From positions 1 through 35,000 of the forward strand of contig NZ_JAFFJV010000028.1 in assembly GCF_016924645.1 (NCBI RefSeq): a stretch of DNA of 35,000 bases, given 5' to 3'. The position numbers and the translations under genes are program-made. Positions 14,700-24,376 of this stretch are shown one piece after another. Position 1 is the stretch's first letter; every line of letters starts with the position of its first letter. The notes under the pieces were generated by a model that made no database searches, was not told the DNA's origin, and worked only from the letters and a program-made list of their open reading frames with translations. This DNA is from Rufibacter psychrotolerans. Its GTDB lineage: Bacteria; Bacteroidota; Bacteroidia; Cytophagales; Hymenobacteraceae.

Positions 14700-15682
14700 G
14701 ACTACATCTAAATACTAGCATATTCCAGGACGCCATAGCAGCTACGGCAGAAGCCCTGCAAATCAGGGAGGTATTCGTGGAGAAGGACTATTGGGTCACA
14801 CTGGTGCTTTACAGGTTAGCACACTCTCCTTTCGTAGAACAAGCAATATTTAAGGGCGGAACTTCCCTATCAAAGGCCTATCACATAATTGAACGTTTCT
14901 CCGAAGATATAGACTTGGCCATCAATGTCCATGAGGGAATGAGCGGTAACCAAATCAAACGATTAATCGGAAAAATCTCCAAGGAAATCACTCAAGACTT
15001 AGTGGAGATAGAGGATGCTGCTATCACCAGCAAGGGGTCTCGCTTCCGGAAAACATTACACGATTACGGGGCAGATGGACAAGGGGATTATGGACAAGCC
15101 ATCAGTAGGATCTTGGTGGAGATTAACTCCTTCGCCAGCCCACATCCATACCAGCGTATGTCCATAAGCACTTACATCAGTCAATTTTTGGTGCAGCAAG
15201 ATCTGCTGGAGATGATCCAACAACATGGCTTAGAACCCTTTGAAGTGAACGTGGTAAGTCTAGAGAGAACCTTCACCGAGAAAGTATTGGCTCTTGTCAG
15301 ATCTTGTTACAATGATGATCCGATCGGTGAATTGCGCAACAAAATCCGTCATGCGTATGACCTTCACGCACTAACAAAGAAGCCTGAAGTGAATTCTTTT
15401 CTATACAGTGAAGGTTTTTTTGAAATGGTTCGTTTGGTGCAGGCAGATGATGCCCGTAACAGTGAGTTTCAGGGAGAATGGGCAACACAGCCCTTGAACA
15501 CATGCCTACTGTTCTCTGATGTACGAAGCACTTGGGATTCTCTTGCAGCAACCTATCAGCAAGACTTCCGCTCTTTGGTATATGGTAGCCTGCCAGAGGC
15601 GGAAATGATTATAACAACCCTAGAAAGCATTTCACAACAGCTTCAAGCTTACGAAGATAGTTCTAATCATATCCCTACTTAA
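14696..15682 (+). CDS. abiEii: AbiEii nucleotidyltransferase toxin, 328 aa
   Basis: A toxin of the AbiEii/AbiGii family, a nucleotidyltransferase fold that in MenT relatives adds nucleotides to tRNA acceptor ends. The diagnostic motif I is FKGGTSLSKAYHIIERFSED followed by IDLAI, which has the GG-T/S and the two acidic residues D-x-D. Before it comes the conserved VEKDYWVTLVLYRL, and later FTEKVLALVRS-x-YNDDP, which also fits the family (usually EKLxAL). The ATG at 14696 is preferred to an upstream TTG at 14684 because it overlaps the antitoxin stop as ATGA. It lies 75 bp before the STAND nuclease gene. Confidence 0.9.
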   Translation: MRLHLNTSIFQDAIAATAEALQIREVFVEKDYWVTLVLYRLAHSPFVEQAIFKGGTSLSKAYHIIERFSEDIDLAINVHEGMSGNQIKRLIGKISKEITQDLVEIEDAAITSKGSRFRKTLHDYGADGQGDYGQAISRILVEINSFASPHPYQRMSISTYISQFLVQQDLLEMIQQHGLEPFEVNVVSLERTFTEKVLALVRSCYNDDPIGELRNKIRHAYDLHALTKKPEVNSFLYSEGFFEMVRLVQADDARNSEFQGEWATQPLNTCLLFSDVRSTWDSLAATYQQDFRSLVYGSLPEAEMIITTLESISQQLQAYEDSSNHIPT

Positions 15683-15757
15683 CCCAATAGGGTATCCAGC
15701 AATTAGACTATTTCTAAAAACATCAAATACCTATTTTACAATAACAGAATACTCTAG

Positions 15758-18700
15758 ATGAGCAATAGTGATTTAGTGCGTTTTAGCCGTGATGGAGATC
15801 AATTCCATTATCTCTGGGCATCCCGCCGTTGCCTCCAGCTCCTTTCACCCTCATCTGGACTTGTCGCTATCTCCATAGAAGGGCCTTCTGCCTCTGAAAC
15901 ACCTCTTGAGGAAGGGGAAGAACTAATTGACGTTGGTGAGTACTATGGGAGTGAGAACATTGAAACGGCAACTCTCATTAAGTACATCCAGCTCAAACAC
16001 TCTACCCAAACCCCTGATGAGCCTTGGCAGCCAAGCGGATTGAAAAAAACAATAGAAGGGTTTTCTGACCGATATAAAGCAATTAAAACCACCTTAGGTG
16101 GGGCTGATTTGACCGGCAGATTGGAATTCTGGTTTGTCTCAAACCGCCCTATTATTTCCAATTTCCTAGAAACCATCAGTGACGCTGCCAGTTCCGCTAC
16201 CCCACGCCACAAAAAGGACATGGAGAAGCTAGAGCTATTCACTGGCTTAACCGGATCAGAATTATCCTCTTTCTGCAAGCTTCTACGGCTGGATGGCAAT
16301 CATGACGGCTATCTTGCACAGAGAAGTATTCTAGCGCAAGACATAAGCGGATACCTACCTGACGCCGATGTAGACGCTCCTATCCAACTTAAGGAATTAG
16401 TAACACAAAAAGCCCTTTCTGAGAGCGCTGGTAATCCCTCAATCACCAAGATGGATGTTCTCAGGGCACTGAAGACCGATGAGGATCGATTGTTTCCTGC
16501 ACCCAACCTTATCAAGGAGCCTAGAGAGATTGTTCCCCGGGAGCAGGAAAGCTCCATTGTAGAACAGATCACCAATTCAAGCGGAATACCCGTTTTAGTC
16601 CATGCAGCAGGCGGAGTTGGCAAATCGGTTATTGCAAACAGGATCAAGTTAGGCTTACCGGAGGGCTCAGTTAGCATAACCTATGACTGCTTTGGAGATG
16701 GACAGTACAGGAGTGCCACTGCATACCGGCACCGCCATAAAGACGCATTCGTCCAAATAGCAAATGAACTGGCAGGAATAGGATTATGTCACCCACTCAT
16801 TCCGACCCCCAATGCAGATCCTCCAGCATATCTCAAGGCTTTCCTTTACAGACTTAATCAAGCAGTAAGTATAATAAAGGCTAAGCATCCAAACGCATTA
16901 CTATGTATTGTTATCGACGCAGCGGATAACGCCCAAATGGCTGCTGAAGAGCTAGGCGAAGCTCGTTCGTTTGCGCGGGACTTGTTAAGAGCAAACATGC
17001 CTGATGACGTACGAATTGTGATGCTTTGCAGGACCCACAGGCAGTCTCTCTTGGATCCTCCCTATAATGCACTTCACCTCGAATTACGACCATTTAATAG
17101 AGAAGAGACATCCCGTCTGCTCAGGAGCTCTTTTGCGGATGCGACAGATCACGATGTGGACGAGTTCCACAGGTTAAGTTCACATAACCCCCGTGTTATG
17201 GCAACGGCTTTATCCAGGGGTTTGCCATTGCAGGATATCCTGAAGTCATTAGGCCCAAACCCCACTACTGTAGAGGACACAATAGCGAGCCTGTTAGAAA
17301 ATGCTGTGGCCGAGTTGCGCGACAGGAACGGCCCTACCGAACGGAACCAAATCGACCTGATTTGCTCAGGATTGGCAATATTAAGGCCGCTAGTACCAAT
17401 ACCTGTACTGGCCCAGATCTCAGGCGTGGACGAAGGTGCGATCAGAAGCTTTGCTACAGACATAGGTCGCCCCCTCCTCTTGTTAGGTGACACAATCCAA
17501 TTCTATGACGAGCCAGCGGAGACGTGGTTCAGGGAAAGGTTTAAACCAGATAGAAGAAAGGTTGCTGAGTTGATTGAAGCCATAAGACCGCTTGCGGCCA
17601 AGAACGCCTATGTTGCCTCCTCGCTTCCCCAATTGATGCTAGAGGCGAACCAGCTTTCTGAGCTGGTAAATTTGGCATTATCCTCTTCTGATTTACCAGA
17701 AGGAAATCCATTAGTGAGGCGAGATGTGGAATTACAGCGCTTACAATTTGCCTTGATAGCTAGCCTTCGTGCCAAGAAATACACTGATGCAGCAAAGCTA
17801 GCCTACAAGGCAGGCGGCGAAACAGCAGGGGACGCGAGACAGAAAAACCTGCTTCAGGAAAATACTGATTTGGCCTCCATTTTTCTAGAGACAGACCGTA
17901 TTCAAGAACTCGTATCCAGAAGGATATTTAGTTCTGGGTGGACTGGCTCTCACCACGCCTTTAATGCGGGAATATTGTCCGGGAGAATGGAATTACTTGG
18001 CGACGCACGAAGCCATCTTAGGATGGCGCATGAATGGGTTAGGAACTGGAGTAGGTTACCTGACGAGCTACGGCAAAAAGAAAAATTTGATGATGAAGAT
18101 ATTGTTGAGATGGCAACAGCCCATTTCAACATCCATGGAGCAGAGGCATGCTTTTCCGAACTTCGGGGATGGAAACCACGGGAAGTGGTTTTCCGTTGCA
18201 GCCAAAAGCTAGCGAGGCGTTTTATAGACAATAGCCGATATGATGAGTTAGACCAACTAGCAACCGAAGCTGCCAACAATATTTGTTCAATACTTGGCAT
18301 TACAATAGAGCTACGTGAGGTTAATAAGAACCCGCCTAAACCAGTCGTAGACCGTACCCTCCGACTGCTTCTCAGTTCTCGCGTTCTATTATCAGAAAGA
18401 GAATCAATGAGCCATGATCATACGGTTCTTAGGGCAGTCACAACTATGGTTGAAGCTGGTATTGTACATTCCTCCTTGACGAATGAGGAACTGGCAACAA
18501 TTCTTAAAAGATATCTACCTGAAACACCTCCAAGATGGCTGGGCTCTAGATTTGGACAATCAAGGTTTCCCCTGCTACATGCGTATTCCCTACATGCTGC
18601 ACTCGCAAACACTTCCCTTGAATTAGAAGATCTGGCACACCCAGAGATCCGAGAGGAATTGTCAAAGGACAGCTACAGTGCTTCACAAGACAGCCGGGAG

Positions 18701-21700
18701 TTCAAGGAAATCGTAGGCGCTCTGCTGCCTTGGCATATACAATGGGCAAAAGCCCTTTTGGGCTTGATACCCAATGAACAATTAGGCACTATTATTTCCG
18801 AAACAAAAAAAGCTTCGGACAAGGCATCAAAACCATACTATGGAGTGGATGCCCAAACAGTAGATGAGATATCATTTCTTTGGTTCAAGATTCTTATCAC
18901 TATAGGTGGCGAGATAAGTCAGGGAATTATTGATTACATTACTTGGCTGGAGTCAATGAAGAAACCTGTTTCAGCCATTACCCTGACTAGACTATCAAGA
19001 ATAGCTGCCCGCCAAAATGGGTTAGAGTCCCTGTCTCTCGGTTTCGCAACCGAAGCCTTTTCTTACATCCAAGGGGAAAGCATGGACGCGGAAGAGAAAA
19101 TCAGTAGATGCACTAATCTGTGTAGGGCCGTGCTGGCTGTTAGCATCCCCGAGGCAGATGGCTATTTCAATGCCGCCTTGGAAGTAGCCAACAGAATCGG
19201 TGGAGAGAACTTACAGCGTTGGTCAGCCATACTGGACTTATCTGACAAGGCCGCCAACCCAATCAGCCCCTCACCAGAAATAGCCTATAAGCTAGCCCGG
19301 GCAGCGGAGTTGATGTATCAGTATGTAGCTAGGGATAAGCATATGGAATGGTGGGGCACTGTCCAGGCCATGGCGGGGTTATGCCCAGCCTCTTCTTTTG
19401 CAATTCTCAGCCGTTGGCGTGACCGTGGCTTTGGGGATGCACAGAGACTTTTGCCAGCGGCCGTACACTTCCTGTTGGAAAGAAGGATATTGCCCCCCAA
19501 AGTAGCAATTGCTTTGTTTGGGTTCCAAGCGAAATGGAATGAAGTACTGTTGTTTCAGAAGGCCTTGGAAGCAACCACTACGAAGGAGGAAAAGAAAGTG
19601 ATCTTCAACCAGTTTCATGAATACTTCGTGCTGCTAGAACCTAGTATCAAGGAGTGGAAGAAATACAAAGAGGTTACTGACTCGCATGGCTTACAACTAG
19701 TCATACCTGATGCTTATAAATCGACCAATGCTCAAGAACCAAGGCTTAGTAGGCCCGAAGACTTTGGTTATGGTATCGCAATGGATGCTGCGAACGAAAG
19801 TGAAAAAAGCCCTTTTGATCAGGAATTCGATAATTTAGATTTCAACTCATCAAACAACATCGGTGAATTCCTGAGGAAAATCAAGGAACATGTTCCCAAT
19901 AATCACATCAGATTCTTTCTTGAGGAAGCACTTAAGCGTATAAAGGCCGGGAATGAGGCTCTATTTATTAGGGCTGTCACTGATCTGCCCGAATTCGATC
20001 TCTACGATTTTAGGTACCTAATTGATAATTTACCCCCATCTTGGGTGACCAGAGTTTCTATCAAACCCGCAATCGTTGATTTATTTAGAAAAGTTTGCAG
20101 TAGGAACAAATATGAAGTCTTCAGACTTCGCAATTATGAAGTACTTCCATTTGGGAGAGTCGCTCAGCTTACCGGCCTTTCAGAAGGTGAAATCGTGGAT
20201 ATAGTACTTTCGGCAATAGGCGAGTCGGGAGAGTATGGCAGTTCTGAGCGTCTCTTTGCGCTTGTAGGATTGATTGCCCTAAGGTTAAACAACAATGAAG
20301 CCCTTGAAGCACTAACTTTCAGCCTAAGCCTCTTTGAACCGATGCTTAGAAAGGAGGACGGGGATGGCCCATGGTCAACCAAGCTCTCTCCACCAAAGGA
20401 CATAGATGCTGCCGTTGCTGGCTACATCTGGGCAGGCCTGGGTGTACCTGAGATTAAGCGGCGTTGGGAGGCAGCACACGTAGTCAAAGGGTTGGCTGTA
20501 CTAGGACAGAACAGTATTCTAAATCATCTGGCTTCATTTGCGATAGCTGGTGAGAGAGGCCTTTTTTCGGATTCCAAGCTTTACTTCTATCGGTTTCATG
20601 CTCTCCAATGGTTGATGATAGCCTTTGATCGGATAGCCCTTGAGAACCCTACAAGTCTTATTCCACATATGGACTTTCTTTCAGGGGTTGCATTGGGCGA
20701 AAATCAGCATGTTCTGATAAGAGGTTTTGCAGCATCATCCGCCCTTAAAGTAATACAGCATGGGGGTATAGATGCCAACCCAGAGATAGTCCTTCAATTA
20801 CAGGAGGTAAATACTTCCAAGATTCCAGGAGGAGCCGCTGACCCAGGCCATCAGGTTTTTGAAGTCCAAGATTTAAGTTCCGCTGATATACCTCGGGGTT
20901 TTGAGTTCTATTTTGACTTAGATTTTGGTCCTTACTGGTTCGCCGGTTTAGGCAGATGCTTCGGATTATCTGAAGCCTATATAAAGCAAGAGGTTGCCAA
21001 GCAGATCATTCAAGGCTGGGGACTTGCCGGATATGATAGCTGGGAAAAAGATGAACGAGGAAGGATAGGATACTTCAAGGACGGGGAAACTTATCACTCT
21101 CATGGGTCATACCCTAAAGCGGATGATCTGCAATTTTACCTCTCGTACCATGCCATGATGACGGTGGCTGGAAGATTGCTCAGCAGCCTACCTCTCATCA
21201 AAGAAGAGGATGAGGTAGAAAGTGTTTTTTCGGCTTGGCTCGCAGATTATAGTTTGACAAGGAGTGACGGTAAATGGCTATCGGACAGAAGAGATCCCAT
21301 TCCCCAAGATTTGTCTGTCAATCAATGCGTGATCCCTGAAGAAGAATGGCGTTGGTCTGTCACCAAGGAAGATTTCAATCGATACCTTGGGGAGTCTAGC
21401 GATAGGCTTACCCTATGGGGAGGTTGGACTTCCACTTGGGACACTCTAAAAGAGGATGTGAGCATCAGGAGTGCCATGGTTACCCCTCAAAACTCCGAGG
21501 CTTTGATGAGGGCTTTGCAAACCGCTGAAAGTCCTCATGACTACTCTATCCCTGATGCGGAAGACCACCTTCAGATAGAAACCGAAGATTTTAAATTAAA
21601 AGGATGGGTTTTGGATAGAAACCAAGAGAGCGGCATAGACCAACATGATCCCTGGTCAGGTGAGATAAATTTTCCGTCTCTCGCACCAGCAGAATGGATA

Positions 21701-22030
21701 GTGGACCGTCTCAAGATGGAAAGTGACCCGGAAGAACGGGAATGGAGGAAGCAAAACGATCCCTCAGGTGCCACAATGATATGGTCACAAGCGTGGAGTA
21801 AAATGGAGGAAGATGACGGAGGACATAGAGGTCAACGACTCCAGGTATCCCAATCCTCCATGGCCGCAATGCTAAAAACACTTAATTATGACCTTATTAT
21901 CAAAGTTACCATAGACCGTAGAAAAAAGTATTTGCGCTATAGTTCGAGACAGGATGATGGACTTGGATACTTACTCCCTTACACAAAACTTTTTATTCTA
22001 AAAAACGATGGCCACATCTATACGCTCTGA
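15758..22030 (+). CDS. Giant STAND/NACHT-like NTPase with N-terminal DUF4297/Cap4-like nuclease region, 2,090 aa
   Basis: Three parts can be read. (1) Residues 1-150: DGDQFHYLWASRRCLQLL, IDVGEYYGSENIE with acidic Asp58/Glu61, then YIQLKHST with the Q-x-K at 78-80, and FWFVSNRPI. This matches the PD-(D/E)xK layout of DUF4297/Cap4-like dsDNA nucleases. (2) Residues about 255-620: a STAND NTPase core with Walker A HAAGGVGKS (282-290), Walker B LLCIVIDAADNAQ (381-393), sensor region VMLCRTHRQSLLDPP (421-435) and winged-helix-type segments. (3) About 1,470 further residues of mostly helical sequence, as in the target-recognition part of Avs-type antiviral proteins. Known Avs proteins bind a conserved phage protein, oligomerise and activate the effector. 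This architecture predicts DNA cleavage on infection. It lies downstream of abiE and its end overlaps the next gene by 23 bases. Confidence 0.85.
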   Translation: MSNSDLVRFSRDGDQFHYLWASRRCLQLLSPSSGLVAISIEGPSASETPLEEGEELIDVGEYYGSENIETATLIKYIQLKHSTQTPDEPWQPSGLKKTIEGFSDRYKAIKTTLGGADLTGRLEFWFVSNRPIISNFLETISDAASSATPRHKKDMEKLELFTGLTGSELSSFCKLLRLDGNHDGYLAQRSILAQDISGYLPDADVDAPIQLKELVTQKALSESAGNPSITKMDVLRALKTDEDRLFPAPNLIKEPREIVPREQESSIVEQITNSSGIPVLVHAAGGVGKSVIANRIKLGLPEGSVSITYDCFGDGQYRSATAYRHRHKDAFVQIANELAGIGLCHPLIPTPNADPPAYLKAFLYRLNQAVSIIKAKHPNALLCIVIDAADNAQMAAEELGEARSFARDLLRANMPDDVRIVMLCRTHRQSLLDPPYNALHLELRPFNREETSRLLRSSFADATDHDVDEFHRLSSHNPRVMATALSRGLPLQDILKSLGPNPTTVEDTIASLLENAVAELRDRNGPTERNQIDLICSGLAILRPLVPIPVLAQISGVDEGAIRSFATDIGRPLLLLGDTIQFYDEPAETWFRERFKPDRRKVAELIEAIRPLAAKNAYVASSLPQLMLEANQLSELVNLALSSSDLPEGNPLVRRDVELQRLQFALIASLRAKKYTDAAKLAYKAGGETAGDARQKNLLQENTDLASIFLETDRIQELVSRRIFSSGWTGSHHAFNAGILSGRMELLGDARSHLRMAHEWVRNWSRLPDELRQKEKFDDEDIVEMATAHFNIHGAEACFSELRGWKPREVVFRCSQKLARRFIDNSRYDELDQLATEAANNICSILGITIELREVNKNPPKPVVDRTLRLLLSSRVLLSERESMSHDHTVLRAVTTMVEAGIVHSSLTNEELATILKRYLPETPPRWLGSRFGQSRFPLLHAYSLHAALANTSLELEDLAHPEIREELSKDSYSASQDSREFKEIVGALLPWHIQWAKALLGLIPNEQLGTIISETKKASDKASKPYYGVDAQTVDEISFLWFKILITIGGEISQGIIDYITWLESMKKPVSAITLTRLSRIAARQNGLESLSLGFATEAFSYIQGESMDAEEKISRCTNLCRAVLAVSIPEADGYFNAALEVANRIGGENLQRWSAILDLSDKAANPISPSPEIAYKLARAAELMYQYVARDKHMEWWGTVQAMAGLCPASSFAILSRWRDRGFGDAQRLLPAAVHFLLERRILPPKVAIALFGFQAKWNEVLLFQKALEATTTKEEKKVIFNQFHEYFVLLEPSIKEWKKYKEVTDSHGLQLVIPDAYKSTNAQEPRLSRPEDFGYGIAMDAANESEKSPFDQEFDNLDFNSSNNIGEFLRKIKEHVPNNHIRFFLEEALKRIKAGNEALFIRAVTDLPEFDLYDFRYLIDNLPPSWVTRVSIKPAIVDLFRKVCSRNKYEVFRLRNYEVLPFGRVAQLTGLSEGEIVDIVLSAIGESGEYGSSERLFALVGLIALRLNNNEALEALTFSLSLFEPMLRKEDGDGPWSTKLSPPKDIDAAVAGYIWAGLGVPEIKRRWEAAHVVKGLAVLGQNSILNHLASFAIAGERGLFSDSKLYFYRFHALQWLMIAFDRIALENPTSLIPHMDFLSGVALGENQHVLIRGFAASSALKVIQHGGIDANPEIVLQLQEVNTSKIPGGAADPGHQVFEVQDLSSADIPRGFEFYFDLDFGPYWFAGLGRCFGLSEAYIKQEVAKQIIQGWGLAGYDSWEKDERGRIGYFKDGETYHSHGSYPKADDLQFYLSYHAMMTVAGRLLSSLPLIKEEDEVESVFSAWLADYSLTRSDGKWLSDRRDPIPQDLSVNQCVIPEEEWRWSVTKEDFNRYLGESSDRLTLWGGWTSTWDTLKEDVSIRSAMVTPQNSEALMRALQTAESPHDYSIPDAEDHLQIETEDFKLKGWVLDRNQESGIDQHDPWSGEINFPSLAPAEWIVDRLKMESDPEEREWRKQNDPSGATMIWSQAWSKMEEDDGGHRGQRLQVSQSSMAAMLKTLNYDLIIKVTIDRRKKYLRYSSRQDDGLGYLLPYTKLFILKNDGHIYTL

Positions 22031-22682
22031 ATCCGTTCTACAACTAGGGAAGAAAATAGTTGAGGAACTCGATCTTAATGATTCAGTGGACACATTAGGT
22101 CGGTGGATGGCACATTATATTGCCGAATTAATTAAAGATGCGGAAGTTGAAGATCCTGAGAAGCAAACTGAGAAGCTTAGAGTATGCTGCGATGCTATTC
22201 TGAAGCTCTGGCAGCACCGTAATGACTTTTCAGGTAGATCAGAGATCTTCTTTGATATCACTCCCATTCTTCGATCACTTAAGAACCTTGATCCTGAAGA
22301 CGATACACCAAGGTATTTTCGTTCACACAGAGAGGACTTATATGAACACGAACAAGACCCTGAGGTAAGCGAGTGGCTAAAGCTTGCCGATGCCTTAGAT
22401 AGTACAGCGAAAGATCTAATCCGCTACTGTTTAGCAAAGGCATCTAAAAATGAAATATCCAAAGCTAAAGCCTGGACAAGCTTTAGTGATGCGATAGACA
22501 GGGAGGATGAACTTGATTTAGAAGTTATAGAAAAGTTAAGTAAAGAGAATGACTTGCTAGATAATACAGTTCATGACGAGGCAGCGCGCTCAGAAATAGA
22601 AAGTAGAATAAAACGTCTAAGTTCATTTGTGGAAGTGGCTAACAATACACTTTCTGAACTGAAGAAAAATCTAAATGATTAA
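22008..22682 (+). CDS. Helical partner protein of the STAND nuclease, 224 aa
   Basis: A charged all-helical protein without membrane segments. The N-terminal half has the segments LGRWMAHYIAELIKDAEVED and AILKLWQHRNDFSGRSEIF; the C-terminal third is coiled-coil-like (EARSEIESRIKRLSS-type heptads, then VEVANNTLSELKKNL). Its ATG lies inside the last codons of the 2,090-residue gene, so it is translationally coupled. A strong terminator follows 49 bases after its stop, closing the operon. I do not recognise a named family. Small helical genes paired with large NTPase-nucleases are common in defence operons and may be regulatory or adaptor subunits; this role is inference. Confidence 0.75.
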   Translation: MATSIRSESVLQLGKKIVEELDLNDSVDTLGRWMAHYIAELIKDAEVEDPEKQTEKLRVCCDAILKLWQHRNDFSGRSEIFFDITPILRSLKNLDPEDDTPRYFRSHREDLYEHEQDPEVSEWLKLADALDSTAKDLIRYCLAKASKNEISKAKAWTSFSDAIDREDELDLEVIEKLSKENDLLDNTVHDEAARSEIESRIKRLSSFVEVANNTLSELKKNLND

Positions 22683-22730
22683 CCTTCACGGATCATCTAG
22701 TTCATAAAACAATTTTCTACAAGTATCTTC

Positions 22731-22778
22731 AAAATGTTAAAGGTGTAGATTGGTTTCAATCTACACCTTTAACATTTT
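22731..22778. terminator. Bidirectional terminator, 22-bp perfect stem
   Basis: AAAATGTTAAAGGTGTAG and the next four bases (22731-22752) pair perfectly with 22757-22778 across a GTTT loop. A-runs and T-runs at the ends allow termination both ways, for the STAND operon on + and the GIY-YIG gene on minus. Confidence 0.8.
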
Positions 22779-22830
22779 CTAAACGGTCGTTTAATTAACG
22801 TAATAGTAAATAGATATTCTTCCAGGATAA

Positions 22831-23151
22831 TCAGAAAAGCTCCAATTGAGCAGCCTGGCAGTAGCGGCTGTTGAACTTTGGTTTAAGCACCATGATCAGG
22901 TGCTTCTCCAATATTAGAACTGTCTCCTTGTTAGAATGCTCCTGAAGATAGATTAGTGACTCCTTACTGCACTTGTTTTTATGTTTGACAATCCTCCAAA
23001 AGATATTGCTGGTCTCCCCTACGTAAACACAGGTTCCAGCGGTATAAATCAGATACAGGAAATATGAATCGTTGTCCTTTGTATAGCGTAGCTGCTTATA
23101 CTTCCTGAACACTTCTCCCCTACTGTATTTTATGAACTCGCCTGGCAGCAT
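22831..23151 (-). CDS. GIY-YIG-like nuclease domain protein, 106 aa
   Basis: The core YFLYLIYTAGTCVYVGETSN carries the GIY-YIG pattern in a variant form (LIY, then VYVGET), followed by FWRIVKHKNKCS with the conserved helix-1 Arg, and ILEKHLIMVLKPKFNSRYC with the acidic Glu and K-P-x-x-N that end the domain. The whole protein is little more than one domain, as in small UvrC/URI-like nucleases found on plasmids. It sits beside an IS3 element, a decayed paralogue lies in opposite orientation at 28194-28478, and both flank the replication region. The role is unknown; DNA processing or plasmid maintenance are possibilities. Confidence 0.8.
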   Translation of the reverse strand: MLPGEFIKYSRGEVFRKYKQLRYTKDNDSYFLYLIYTAGTCVYVGETSNIFWRIVKHKNKCSKESLIYLQEHSNKETVLILEKHLIMVLKPKFNSRYCQAAQLELF

Positions 23152-23291
23152 CTCCTTTACCTATTTTTTATTCAACTAAAAAAGTTGGATTGGTCTTCTT
23201 AGTCAGAACGGCTAATGCACGTCGATGTTAATACACTTCTAAATTAGTTTGTAAGCTCCCCTGAAAATTGAGCCAATCAAAAGTAGAATTT

Positions 23292-24089
23292 TCAGTTTAC
23301 AATTTCTTCCAATAATTCCACCGGCGCTCTAAAATTCAACGCCTGATGGGGCCGATGGTGGTTGTAATCAAACATCCATTCCTCGGTTTTTTCGCGGACT
23401 TCGGATAAGGTTCTAAACACGTAAGCGTTGAGCAACTCCCTTCGGATACTGCCGTTACAGCGTTCGACATAGGCATTCTGCATGGGTTTGCCCGGCTGAA
23501 TAAACATCAGTTGGATCTTGTTTTCTTTGCACCAGGCTTCGAGTTTCTGACTGATAAACTCTGGTCCGTTATCTACCCGGATCATCTCGGGCAGGCCTCT
23601 GAACTCTTTTAGGTATTCCAACACCCGGATCAGCCGCAGTGCTGGTATGGATAAATCCGCTTCCATGGAGAGGATTTCGCGGTTGTAGTCATCGACAATG
23701 TTTAAGAGCCTGAACTTACGCCCATCCCACAAGCTATCGCTCATAAAGTCTACTGACCAGACCTGGTTAATCCGCTCGGGCTGGAACAAGGCCTGCTTCA
23801 CCCGGGCTGGCAGCCGCTTCTTTAGCCTCCTGCGGATATTGAGCTGCAGAGCGGTGTAGACCCGGTAAACCCTTTTATGATTGTAATGGTAACCCATGCG
23901 GCGTATCCGGTAAAAGCAGGACCAGAAACCAATGGAGGGATGCTTTTCTACCAGCTGCTGCAATTCCTGGATGAGCTGACTGTCATCCCGTTCTTTAGCT
24001 TGATATTGATAAGTACTCCTGGGCAGTGCGACTGCCAGACAGGCCTGACGATGGCTAACCCCATGCTCCTCGACCATAAACCCCACCAA
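23292..24089 (-). CDS. IS3-family transposase OrfB (DDE domain), 265 aa
   Basis: The catalytic part of the transposase: an HTH_21-like N-terminus (EEHGVSHRQACLAVALPRST), then an rve integrase core with the DDE triad in VWSVDFMSDSLWDGRKFRLL (first Asp), MIRVDNGPEFISQKL (second Asp) and MQNAYVERCNGSIRRELLNA (Glu). The C-terminus has FDYNHHRPHQALNFRAPVEL, typical of IS3. It is normally made as an OrfAB fusion by -1 frameshifting, so its first codon (a non-ATG start of the open frame) may not be a real start. Confidence 0.95.
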   Translation of the reverse strand: MVGFMVEEHGVSHRQACLAVALPRSTYQYQAKERDDSQLIQELQQLVEKHPSIGFWSCFYRIRRMGYHYNHKRVYRVYTALQLNIRRRLKKRLPARVKQALFQPERINQVWSVDFMSDSLWDGRKFRLLNIVDDYNREILSMEADLSIPALRLIRVLEYLKEFRGLPEMIRVDNGPEFISQKLEAWCKENKIQLMFIQPGKPMQNAYVERCNGSIRRELLNAYVFRTLSEVREKTEEWMFDYNHHRPHQALNFRAPVELLEEIVN

Positions 24090-24109
24090 AGCTTTCTTTT
24101 CATCAGGCC

Positions 24110-24376
24110 CTAGAGCTTTTTTTCAACGGTATCCTTTAAGGCGTGGTGCACCAGGGAGAGCTCAGCGAACATGCGTTTGAGTCGGGCATTCTCTTCCTCG
24201 AGCTCCTTCATCTTCTTAAGTTCTTTCACCTCCAGGCCGGAGTAGCGTTGGCGCCACTTGTAAAACGAGGCTGTACTGATGCCTAGCTCCCGGCATAGCT
24301 CTTGGGCGCTGCGGCCAGCTTCATGCTCCTTGAGAGCTTTAATGATCTGAGATTCGGTAAAGCGGGTCTTTTTCAT
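24110..24376 (-). CDS. IS3-family OrfA (HTH_Tnp_1), 88 aa
   Basis: MKKTRFTESQIIKALKEHEA then GRSAQELCRELGISTASFYK is the classic OrfA helix-turn-helix that binds the IS ends. A leucine-zipper-like helix follows (VKELKKMKELEEENARLKRM). An in-frame ATG nine codons upstream (24403) is possible. The frame ends GTT GAA AAA AAG CTC TAG. The A AAA AAG heptamer allows a -1 shift into the OrfB frame to make the fused transposase. Confidence 0.9.
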   Translation of the reverse strand: MKKTRFTESQIIKALKEHEAGRSAQELCRELGISTASFYKWRQRYSGLEVKELKKMKELEEENARLKRMFAELSLVHHALKDTVEKKL

